A stretch of DNA of 8,519 nucleotides from Acidobacteriota bacterium (GTDB lineage: Bacteria; Acidobacteriota; Vicinamibacteria; Vicinamibacterales; Fen-181), in the NCBI GenBank assembly GCA_003157675.1, contig PMKG01000377.1, forward strand, positions 1 to 8,519. The letters run 5' to 3'. Position numbers and translations under genes: made by a program. Each line of letters begins with the position of its first letter. Position 1 is the first letter of the stretch. The notes beneath the pieces were generated by a model, which saw only the letters and a list, made by a program, of their open reading frames with translations, searched no databases and had not been told where the DNA came from. Shown piece by piece: positions 1 through 5,799 of this stretch.

Positions 1-34
1 GTGCGCGGCTACCCCGTCGGCGCCGGCTGCGGAC

Positions 35-520
35 TTACATCTTGTACTTGCCGAGTTCCTCCGGGTCGAGGCTCTCGAGCCACTTCTGCAGGCGGTCCGA
101 GTCGGCCTTCTCGGTGCCGAAATCGATCCCCTTGGCGTTGTCGATGACGGTTTCCTCGACCAGGATCGGTGCCTGCGTGCGCAGCGCCAGCGCGATCGCA
201 TCGCTCGGCCTGGCGTCGATCGCCACCAGATCGCCAGCCACTTCGACGTAGATGAGCGCGTAAAACGTGTTGTCTTTGAGATCCGATATCAGGACCTTCG
301 TGACCTGCCCCTTCAGATCCTCGATCACGTTGCGCAGCAGGTCGTGCGTCATCGGACGCGGCGTCGAGACGTTCTCCATCTGCAGCGCGATCGCGTTGGC
401 TTCGAAGATCCCCACCCAGATCGGGAGCACTCGCTGCCCCTCCCGATCCCGCAGGATGATGATCGGCATGTTGGTGATCGGGTCGACCATCAGTCCCTTG
501 ATCGCCATCTCAATCTGCAT
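35..520 (-). CDS. Bifunctional nuclease (DUF151/BFN) family protein
   Basis: This 161-residue protein matches the DUF151/BFN family, a compact domain named after plant nucleases reported to act on DNA and RNA; its bacterial role is poorly defined. Visible family motifs are LPIWVGIFEANAIALQME (residues 32-49), RPMTHDLL (55-62), DLKDNTFYA (80-88) and DARPSDAIALALR (102-114). The last is the most diagnostic. The acidic tail ends in LDPEELGKYKM, with no added UVR domain. I chose the ATG at 520 because GGGGAG lies 5 nt upstream (526-531) and the family normally begins with this strand (MxIEM). An in-frame ATG at 568 would add 16 residues but has no clear ribosome binding site. There is no signal peptide, so it is cytoplasmic. 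It is the third gene after recN and miaB and probably shares their transcript. Family assignment is firm; nuclease activity here is inferred only from the family name. Confidence 0.9.
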   Translation of the reverse strand: MQIEMAIKGLMVDPITNMPIIILRDREGQRVLPIWVGIFEANAIALQMENVSTPRPMTHDLLRNVIEDLKGQVTKVLISDLKDNTFYALIYVEVAGDLVAIDARPSDAIALALRTQAPILVEETVIDNAKGIDFGTEKADSDRLQKWLESLDPEELGKYKM

Positions 521-525
521 AGGCG

Positions 526-531
526 CTCCCC
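526..531 (-). promoter_or_regulatory. Ribosome binding site deciding the DUF151 gene start
   Basis: On the minus strand GGGGAG stands 5 nt before the ATG at 520. The alternative ATG at 568 has nothing comparable before it. This favours the shorter 161-residue product. Confidence 0.6.
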
Positions 532-598
532 GCTGCGCGACCACGCGCCCCTGAAGGCGTATGCCCATCTACAAAGGTAGGGGCCACCGGCGGCGCTG

Positions 599-1930
599 TC
601 AATCGCCAACCTCCGCCGCCTCGCCCCGCAGGCTGTTCGACCCCGCTCCGACGATCCGCACCCGCAGCGTGCGCCCCAGCCACTCGCGCCGTCCGGGCAG
701 GTTGACCACCACGTTCCCCGTCGTGCGCCCCGCTACTTCCTGCGCCCTCCGGCGGCTGACCGAATCCACCAGGACGTCGAACACGCCGCCGACCGCCGCC
801 CGGTACCCCTCCATCTGGATCTCCCGCTGCACGTCATGGAGCGCCGCGAGCCGCCTCGCCTTCTCCTCCCCGCCGACGTCGTCGGGCATCCGCCGCGCGG
901 CGAGCGTGTTGGGGCGCTCGGAATACTTGAAGGAGAACATGGATTCGAAGCGCACGGCGGCCACGAGCGACAGCGAGCACTCGAAGTCCTCGAGCGTCTC
1001 GCCGGGGAACCCGACGATCAGGTCGGTCGAAATCGCGACGGCCGGCACTGCATGCCGGAGCGCGTCGACCAGCCGCAGGTAGTCCTCCCGCGTGTGCCGC
1101 CGCCGCATCAGCTGCAAGACCCGCGTCGAGCCGGACTGGATGGGCAGGTGCACGTGCTTGCAGACGTGCGGCAGGTCGCGGATGGCCGCGATGAGCCGCT
1201 CTGACGCGTGGCGCGGATGCGGGCTCGCGAACCGGATGCGTTCCACCCCCCGCACGGCGTCGACCGCTTCGAGCAAGGCGGGGAAATCGCACGCCGGGTC
1301 GTCGGGCGCCTGGTAGTCGTTGACGATCTGGCCCAGCAGCTGGATCTCCCGCCGGCCGCCGGCGACGGCCTCCTGGACTTCGGCGAGGATGTCCGCCTTC
1401 GACCTCATCCGCTCCCGGCCTCTGGTGGAGGGGACGACGCAGTAAGCGCAGTGGTCGTTGCACCCTTCGAGAATGGTGACGTACGCCTTCACCGGGTCCC
1501 CGCGGCGGGCGACGCCGAGCGGAAAGCTCACGTCCTCGTACCGGTCGACGTCGAACTGCGCTCGGCCCGAGGCGAGCGCCTGCTCCACGAGCGCCGGCAG
1601 CTGCCTGGCCGCCTGCGTGCCGACGATGACGTCCACATAGGGGGCGCGACGGAGGATTGCCCGGCCCTCCTGCTGGGCCACGCAGCCGGCGACGGCGATT
1701 ACGGGGCGGCTGCCGTCGACCCTGGCCGCTATGGGGTCCTCGCCGAGGCGCGAGAACAGCTTCTCGGCGGCGCGCTCGCGGACGCTGCAGGTGTTGAGCA
1801 GAACGAGATCGGCTTCGGAGAGATCGGCCGCGGCCTCGTAACCGGCCTGCTCGAGCAGGCCGGCGAACCGTTCGGAGTCGTGCACGTTCATCTGGCAGCC
1901 GAACGTCTCGATCAGGTACTTTCGCGCCAT
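599..1930 (-). CDS. miaB: tRNA-2-methylthio-N6-dimethylallyladenosine synthase MiaB
   Basis: This 443-residue radical-SAM methylthiotransferase adds a methylthio group to i6A at position 37 of tRNAs reading UNN codons. It should carry two 4Fe-4S clusters. The N-terminal UPF0004 domain (about 1-120) has its three cluster cysteines: C12 (ETFGCQMN), C48 (LNTCSVRE) and C83 (AGCVAQ). The radical-SAM core has CNDHCAYC (C157, C161, C164), followed by VPSTRGRE. Further core motifs are HLPIQSGS (261-268) and TDLIVGFPGET (302-312). A C-terminal TRAM domain (about 380-440) is present. The length is normal. The motif usually written LGQNVN reads LGQIVN here (I202). The ATG start has GAGG 7 nt upstream, overlapping the recN stop codon, which suggests translational coupling. 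The NTCSVRE and FGCQMN motifs favour MiaB over the paralogues RimO and MtaB. Confidence 0.96.
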   Translation of the reverse strand: MARKYLIETFGCQMNVHDSERFAGLLEQAGYEAAADLSEADLVLLNTCSVRERAAEKLFSRLGEDPIAARVDGSRPVIAVAGCVAQQEGRAILRRAPYVDVIVGTQAARQLPALVEQALASGRAQFDVDRYEDVSFPLGVARRGDPVKAYVTILEGCNDHCAYCVVPSTRGRERMRSKADILAEVQEAVAGGRREIQLLGQIVNDYQAPDDPACDFPALLEAVDAVRGVERIRFASPHPRHASERLIAAIRDLPHVCKHVHLPIQSGSTRVLQLMRRRHTREDYLRLVDALRHAVPAVAISTDLIVGFPGETLEDFECSLSLVAAVRFESMFSFKYSERPNTLAARRMPDDVGGEEKARRLAALHDVQREIQMEGYRAAVGGVFDVLVDSVSRRRAQEVAGRTTGNVVVNLPGRREWLGRTLRVRIVGAGSNSLRGEAAEVGD

Positions 1931-1939
1931 CAGTAATCC

Positions 1940-3631
1940 TCAGCGGCGGGCCCTCGTCTTCGACCTTTCGCTTTCGCCTTTCGCTTCTTGTTCGCTTTCG
2001 CCTTGTCGGCGGCCGAGCATCTCTCGCGCGCTCGTCCGGGTCGCCTCGGTCACCTGCGCGCCGCCCAGCATCCTCGCCAGTTCCACTTCCCTCCCGGCCC
2101 GGTCGAGCCGCTCCACGCCGGTCAGCGTCCGGCCCGCCTCGACACTCTTGGTGATCCGGTAGTGGTGCCGGCCACACGCCGCGATTTGCGGCAGGTGGGT
2201 GATGCACAGGACCTGGAAGTTCCTCCCGAGTGCCTGGAGCTTGCTGCCGACGGCGTCTGCGACTCGCCCGCCGATCCCCGAGTCGACCTCGTCGAAGACC
2301 AGCGTCTTCCCCGCCGCGTCGATGGAGGCGAGGCTCTTGATGCCCAACATCACCCGCGACATCTCCCCGCCCGACGCGATGCGCGCCAAGGGCCGGAGTT
2401 CCTCGCCGGGATTGGGCGACACGTAGAACTCGCCGACGTCGATCCCGCGCCCGGTCCATCGCTCGGGCGGAGGCGGCCAGCCGTCGAGGAACCGGACGTC
2501 GAACCGGGTGTGCTCCATGGCCAGGTCGCGCAGCTGTGCCACCAGGGCCTTCGAGAATCGGGCGGCCGCCTGGCGCCGCTCCGCGGAAAGGACGCGCGCG
2601 GCGGCCAGGTAGACGTCGGTCTCTCGAGCGCACTGGGCTTCGGCCCCCGACAGGCGCTCGGCCACCGACCCGAGGCCGGCCTGCTCAACGCGAAGGGCGC
2701 GGTGCTTGTCGAGGACGTCGCCGAGCGTCGGACCGTGCTTGCGCTTGAGCCGGTCGAGCGCGGCGAGGCGGTCCTCGACTTCCTGCAGCTTCGCCGGCGA
2801 CGCGTCGATGCCGGCGGCGTAGCCCCGCAGGAACGTCGCGAGATCCTCGAGCTGGGACTTCACGCCGTCCCGGGCTTCGACGTACGGCGCGAACCGCGCG
2901 TCGAGCGCGGAGAGCTCCCCCACCCGCCGCCAGACCTGGCCCAGGCCGGCCAGCACGGCATCGTCACGATCGTACAGGATCTCGTAGCTCTCGTCGGCGA
3001 GCCGGCGCACGCGCTCCGCGCTCGCGAGCAGCGTGCGCCGGGCCGTGAGTTCCTCGTCCTCCCCCTCGCGCGGCATCACGCGGTCGAGCTCGGCGAGCTG
3101 GAACTCGATGAGCTCGAGGCGTGCGGCGCGCTGGCGCGAGAGCTCCCGGAGTTCGTCGCGCGCGGCGCGGGCGGCCTGCAAGGCCTCGAACCCCTCGGCG
3201 ACCTTCTGGCGCAGCGCATCGAATCCGGCGAACCGATCGAGCAGGTCGAGGTGGGTGTCGGGATCGAGCAGCGCCTGGTGCTCGTGCTGCCCGTGCAGAT
3301 CCACGAGGCGCGAGCCGAGCTCGCGCAGCGCGCCGGCGGTGACGAGCGCGCCGTTCACGAAGGCGCGGCTGCGTCCCTGTGAGGTCACCTCGCGCCGCAC
3401 GAGCGTCTCCCCGCCGTCCCCGTCGTCGAACATCGCTTGGACGACGGCGGATTCCTCGCCGGTGCGCACGAGTTCGGGCGAAGCCCGACCGCCGAGCAGG
3501 AGTCCCACGGCCTCGACGAGAATCGACTTGCCGGCGCCCGTCTCGCCGGTGAGGACGCTCAGCCCGGCGTCGAAGTCGACCTCGACCTCCTCGATGACCG
3601 CCAGGTTCTGAATCGAGAGGAATCGGAGCAT
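1940..3631 (-). CDS. recN: DNA repair protein RecN
   Basis: This is a 563-residue SMC-like ATPase that acts at DNA double-strand breaks in recombinational repair. The N-terminal head (about 1-140) has Walker A GETGAGKS (29-36), after the typical start LRFLSIQNLAVI, and the Q-loop region DLHGQHEHQALLD (111-123). A long charged region rich in Glu, Arg and Leu (about 140-375) is the predicted coiled coil; it is short, as in other RecN proteins. The C-terminal head has the ABC signature IASGGEMSR (418-426), Walker B TLVFDEVDSGIGG (443-455) with D447/E448, and the H-loop ITHLPQIA (477-484). The length is close to the usual 550-560. The ATG at 3631 follows GGGGA on the minus strand and gives the canonical N-terminus. 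It heads the minus-strand operon. The last 20 or so residues are a charged repeat with no family counterpart. SOS control is common for recN, but I see no recognised LexA box here. Confidence 0.97.
   Translation of the reverse strand: MLRFLSIQNLAVIEEVEVDFDAGLSVLTGETGAGKSILVEAVGLLLGGRASPELVRTGEESAVVQAMFDDGDGGETLVRREVTSQGRSRAFVNGALVTAGALRELGSRLVDLHGQHEHQALLDPDTHLDLLDRFAGFDALRQKVAEGFEALQAARAARDELRELSRQRAARLELIEFQLAELDRVMPREGEDEELTARRTLLASAERVRRLADESYEILYDRDDAVLAGLGQVWRRVGELSALDARFAPYVEARDGVKSQLEDLATFLRGYAAGIDASPAKLQEVEDRLAALDRLKRKHGPTLGDVLDKHRALRVEQAGLGSVAERLSGAEAQCARETDVYLAAARVLSAERRQAAARFSKALVAQLRDLAMEHTRFDVRFLDGWPPPPERWTGRGIDVGEFYVSPNPGEELRPLARIASGGEMSRVMLGIKSLASIDAAGKTLVFDEVDSGIGGRVADAVGSKLQALGRNFQVLCITHLPQIAACGRHHYRITKSVEAGRTLTGVERLDRAGREVELARMLGGAQVTEATRTSAREMLGRRQGESEQEAKGESERSKTRARR
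1967..2004 (-). repeat. In-frame 24-bp repeat at the 3' end of recN
   Basis: The 14-mer TTCGCTTTCGCCTT (plus strand) occurs at 1967-1980 and exactly again at 1991-2004, a 24-bp period. On the coding strand this is a purine-rich GCGAAAGC/GGCGAAAGC run. Because 24 bp equals 8 codons, it encodes two related octapeptides, GESEQEAK and GESERSKT, followed by RARR at the RecN C-terminus. It looks like a simple-sequence expansion that captured the end of the gene. Confidence 0.75.
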
Positions 3632-3638
3632 GCTGGTC

Positions 3639-3652
3639 CCCGCGAGGGCGGG
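3639..3652 (-). promoter_or_regulatory. Small GC hairpin over the recN ribosome binding site
   Basis: In the recN leader, CCCGC-CCTC-GCGGG (minus strand) can form a 5-bp all-GC stem with a 4-nt loop. Its 3' arm overlaps GGGGA, the presumed recN ribosome binding site (3637-3641), a few bases before the ATG at 3631. The pairing is seen in the sequence; an effect on translation is inference. Confidence 0.3.
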
Positions 3653-3666
3653 TTCAAAAATCCCGG

Positions 3667-3689
3667 AAACGCAATGATATCATACGTTT
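3667..3689. promoter_or_regulatory. Hyphenated palindrome, candidate shared operator
   Basis: A perfect 10-bp palindrome ATGATATCAT (3674-3683) is flanked by the inverted arms AAACG (3667-3671) and CGTTT (3685-3689). The arms are spaced asymmetrically, 2 bp on one side and 1 bp on the other. It overlaps the candidate recN -10 (3679-3684) and the first bases of the tolQ -35 (3688-3693). A dimeric regulator bound here could affect both operons. It does not match the LexA forms I know (CTGT-N8-ACAG, GTTC-N7-GTTC, CGAAC-N4-GTTCG). It is AT-rich within a GC-rich region, so it may be only promoter DNA with accidental symmetry. Confidence 0.4.
3679..3684 (-). promoter_or_regulatory. Candidate -10 element for the recN-miaB-DUF151 operon
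   Basis: The minus strand reads TATGAT, five of six matches to TATAAT. It would start transcription near 3672, about 40 nt before the recN ATG. I see no good -35 at 16-18 bp upstream, so this promoter is weak, needs an activator, or is not exactly here. Confidence 0.4.
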
Positions 3690-3716
3690 GACAGCGATCC
3701 AGCCACATGCTAGGCT
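3688..3716 (+). promoter_or_regulatory. Sigma70-like promoter of the tol-pal operon
   Basis: A perfect TTGACA (3688-3693) is followed after exactly 17 bp by TAGGCT (3711-3716), which keeps the three most conserved -10 bases (T1, A2, T6). The predicted start is near 3723, giving a leader of about 45 nt before the tolQ start. The early leader has a small hairpin, CGCTG-TCC-CAGCG, at 3727-3739. The position just upstream of tolQ and the ideal spacing support the call. Confidence 0.65.
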
Positions 3717-3757
3717 GAATAGGATGCGCTGTCCCAGCGGCGCCCGATTCATGAAGC

Positions 3758-3762
3758 GGAGG
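3758..3762 (+). promoter_or_regulatory. Ribosome binding site deciding the TTG start of tolQ
   Basis: GGAGG stands 5 nt before a TTG at 3768. The nearest in-frame ATG, at 3786, has no purine-rich site in front of it. The upstream ATGs at 3724 and 3751 are out of frame. A TTG start is therefore preferred. Confidence 0.6.
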
Positions 3763-3767
3763 CAGGT

Positions 3768-4523
3768 TTGCGCACGCTCGGATACATGGCGCTGGCACTG
3801 CAGGTGTCGGGCGCGGTCCCACCCGAGGGCGGGGTGGGCGGCGGTCTTCTGCGGCTGGTCCTGCGGTCGAGCCCGGTCGCGCAGTTCGTCCTGCTGATTC
3901 TCGCCCTGTTCTCGGTCGTCTCCTGGGGCGTCACGCTGTACAAGCTGTGGACGTTCCACCGCGCCGGCCGCCAGTCGGCGGCCTTCCTCGACGTCTTCCG
4001 CAAGAGCAACCGGTTCTCGGAGGTCCAGGCGGTCTGCAAATCGCTCGGCGACAGTACGCTCGTCGGGATCTTCCAGGCGGGCTACGCCGAGCTCAACACG
4101 CAGCTGCGCCAGGCCGGCGGCGGCGGCGCGGCCGACGCGACGACGGCGCACCCGACGTTGCGCAGCGTGCAGGCGCTCGACCGGGCGCTGCTCCGCGCGT
4201 CGGCGTTCGAGGTCGGCAAGCTCGAGGACCGCGTGCCGTTCCTGGCGACGACGGCCAGCATCACGCCGTTCATCGGGCTGTTCGGCACGGTCTGGGGGAT
4301 CATCAACGCCTTCGACAGCATCGGGCAGACCGCGTCGACCTCTCTCGCCGTGGTCGCGCCCGGCATCGCCGAGGCGCTCATCGCGACGGCCGCGGGGCTC
4401 TTCGCGGCCATCCCGGCCGTGTACTTCTACAACCGGCTGGCGCAGCAGGTGAAGGTGTTCGCCACCGAGATGGACGACTTCTCGCTCGAGTTCCTGAACA
4501 TCGCCGAGCGGAACTTCTCCTAG
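3768..4523 (+). CDS. tolQ: Tol-Pal system proton channel subunit TolQ (MotA/TolQ/ExbB family)
   Basis: This 251-residue inner-membrane protein forms, with TolR, the channel that couples the proton gradient to movement of TolA. Three membrane segments are visible: about 36-58 (VAQFVLLILALFSVVSW), about 157-182 and about 197-222. The large cytoplasmic loop between the first two is typical. Family signatures are ITPFIGLFGTVWGII (165-179) and PGIAEALIATAAGLFAAIP (198-216). The loop contains a Gly/Ala-rich insert (AGGGGAADATTAHPT, 116-130). I chose the TTG start at 3768 because of the GGAGG 5 nt before it; starting at the ATG at 3786 would remove only six residues. The family includes ExbB, but the following tolR-tolA-tolB-pal genes settle the name. 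The usual proteobacterial neighbour ybgC is absent upstream; divergent recN is there instead. Confidence 0.93.
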   Translation: MRTLGYMALALQVSGAVPPEGGVGGGLLRLVLRSSPVAQFVLLILALFSVVSWGVTLYKLWTFHRAGRQSAAFLDVFRKSNRFSEVQAVCKSLGDSTLVGIFQAGYAELNTQLRQAGGGGAADATTAHPTLRSVQALDRALLRASAFEVGKLEDRVPFLATTASITPFIGLFGTVWGIINAFDSIGQTASTSLAVVAPGIAEALIATAAGLFAAIPAVYFYNRLAQQVKVFATEMDDFSLEFLNIAERNFS

Positions 4524-4537
4524 GACGGCGGGACGCG

Positions 4538-4993
4538 ATGCCGAAGGTGCAGCCGATCGAGACGGGCGGCAGGCGCGCGCGGTCGCGACGCGTCGTGACC
4601 ACGCTCAGCGAAATCAACGTCGTGCCGCTCGTCGACGTGATGCTCGTGCTGCTCATCATCTTCATGGTCACCGCGCCGATGATGCAGCGCGGCATCGACG
4701 TCGCGCTGCCGCAGGCGCGCCGGGCGCAGGAGATCGACACGCAGCGCCTCTACGTCACCGTGCCGCTGTCGTTCCACCGGGACCGCCGCGTGCAGGTGGG
4801 GCCCGACAGCGTGCCGTTCGCCGTGCTCGCCGAACGCGTGCGGCAGGCCCTGCGGTGGCACTCCGACAAGGAAGTGTACCTGCAGAGCGACGCGGGCCTG
4901 AGCGTCCAGGACCTGATGGACGTGATGGATCGCCTGAAGGAGGCCGGCGTCGAGAAGGTGGGGATCGTCGCGAAGTTCCCCGAGTCGCGCTGA
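4538..4993 (+). CDS. tolR: Tol-Pal system protein TolR (ExbD/TolR family)
   Basis: This 151-residue single-pass inner-membrane protein is TolQ's partner in the proton-driven motor. A basic cytoplasmic N-terminus (RRARSRR) leads into the signature EINVVPLVDVMLVLLIIF (25-42). It contains D33, the position of the protonatable aspartate essential in TolR/ExbD. The rest (about 50-151) is the periplasmic domain, ending in a helix-strand pattern (LMDVMDRLKEAGVEKVGIVA) typical of ExbD/TolR. The ATG at 4538 lies 14 bp after the tolQ stop, with GGCGGGA shortly before it. The open frame extends far upstream of this ATG, but that part overlaps tolQ and is only a shadow. The length is close to the usual 140-150. 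Confidence 0.94.
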   Translation: MPKVQPIETGGRRARSRRVVTTLSEINVVPLVDVMLVLLIIFMVTAPMMQRGIDVALPQARRAQEIDTQRLYVTVPLSFHRDRRVQVGPDSVPFAVLAERVRQALRWHSDKEVYLQSDAGLSVQDLMDVMDRLKEAGVEKVGIVAKFPESR

Positions 4994-5007
4994 CGGGCGG
5001 AGCCACC

Positions 5008-5799
5008 ATGGAAGCCGTCACCGCCGTCCTGCTCGATCGCCAGTCAGCCGGCCACCGGCTCAGGCCGATGGTGGTCTGTTCGCTGGCGGCGCACGCGCTG
5101 GCCGCGGTGGCGATCGTGTTCGGCCCGGCCCGGTGGATGCCGGCGGCCGGGTCGCGGGCGCCCCGGGTGGTCATGTCGGTCAGCCTCGGCGGGTCGGGCG
5201 GGCCCGCGAACGGCGGGGTCAATCCGCTGGGCGGACGGCCGGTGCAGCAGGTGGCGACGGCGGCCCCGAAACGTCCGCAGCCGATGCGGCCCCCGGCGGC
5301 GAAGGCGCCGCTGATGACGGTGCCGGCGCCGAAGACGCCCTCGAGAGCGCGGCGCACGCCGCCACCGAACGAACCCGCCTTCGGGTCCGACGAGGCCATC
5401 GGGCGCACGCCGACGACCGGCCCCGAGGAGAAGCCCGGGTCGAGTTTCGCCGACACGGGAGTGAGCGGTCTTGGCCTCGGCCTGGCGACCGGTGGCGCGG
5501 GCACCGGCGGGGCGATGGACGTCGGCAGCTTCTGCTGCCCGGACTACCTCGCGACGATGGCGCGCCGGATCAAGGAGAACTGGAACTTCCACCAGAGGGT
5601 GGTGGCGACGACGGTGATGCGGTTCACGATTCTCCGGAACGGGCAGATCACCGACATCGCCGTCGAGCAATCGGCCGGCTACGTGCTGGACCTGGCGGCT
5701 CAACGGGCGCTGCAGATGCTGCGCCAGCTGCCGCCGCTGCCGGCGGCGTACCCGAACCCGGCGCTGACCGTCTATCTCAAGTTCGACTACATACGCTGA
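5008..5799 (+). CDS. tolA: TolA-position energy transducer with TonB-type C-terminal domain
   Basis: This 263-residue protein should link the TolQR motor to TolB/Pal across the periplasm. A short cytoplasmic start precedes one membrane helix (about 19-40). The helix holds S25-X3-H29 (SLAAH), the serine-histidine pair known in TonB and TolA to couple to the motor. Then comes a Pro/Gly/Ala-rich linker (about 45-170), far shorter than the long helical domain of E. coli TolA (421 residues in all). The C-terminal domain (about 175-263) resembles TonB_C: YLATMARRIKENWNFHQ, FTILRNGQITDIAVEQSAG, then VYLKFDYIR. Two adjacent cysteines (C176, C177) lie at its entrance. The ATG at 5008 has GGGCGGAG upstream and lies 14 bp after tolR; the frame continues upstream but overlaps tolR. 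An automatic annotation may call it 'energy transducer TonB'; operon position supports TolA function. Confidence 0.87.
   Translation: MEAVTAVLLDRQSAGHRLRPMVVCSLAAHALAAVAIVFGPARWMPAAGSRAPRVVMSVSLGGSGGPANGGVNPLGGRPVQQVATAAPKRPQPMRPPAAKAPLMTVPAPKTPSRARRTPPPNEPAFGSDEAIGRTPTTGPEEKPGSSFADTGVSGLGLGLATGGAGTGGAMDVGSFCCPDYLATMARRIKENWNFHQRVVATTVMRFTILRNGQITDIAVEQSAGYVLDLAAQRALQMLRQLPPLPAAYPNPALTVYLKFDYIR

Noticed and set aside
521..568. 16-residue N-terminal extension of the DUF151 protein
   Set aside because: The ATG at 568 lacks a clear ribosome binding site, while the ATG at 520 has GGGGAG and matches the family start.
834..2633. 599-codon minus-strand frame spanning parts of miaB and recN
   Set aside because: It overlaps two firmly identified genes in another frame and is Arg/Ala/Pro-rich shadow sequence.
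1988..3382. 464-codon plus-strand frame opposite recN
   Set aside because: It is antisense to a complete RecN with all ATPase motifs; no domain or ribosome binding site supports it.
3632..3767. LexA box controlling recN
   Set aside because: I looked for CTGT-N8-ACAG, GTTC-N7-GTTC and CGAAC-N4-GTTCG forms on both strands and found none. A lineage-specific LexA motif cannot be excluded.
3947..4537. Upstream extension of the tolR frame
   Set aside because: It overlaps tolQ and shows no family similarity; TolR begins at the ATG at 4538 with normal family length.
3768..5799. exbB-exbD-tonB iron-uptake motor
   Set aside because: The three motor genes could belong to either system by family, but tolB, pal and cpoB follow directly in the same operon, so Tol-Pal is the better name.
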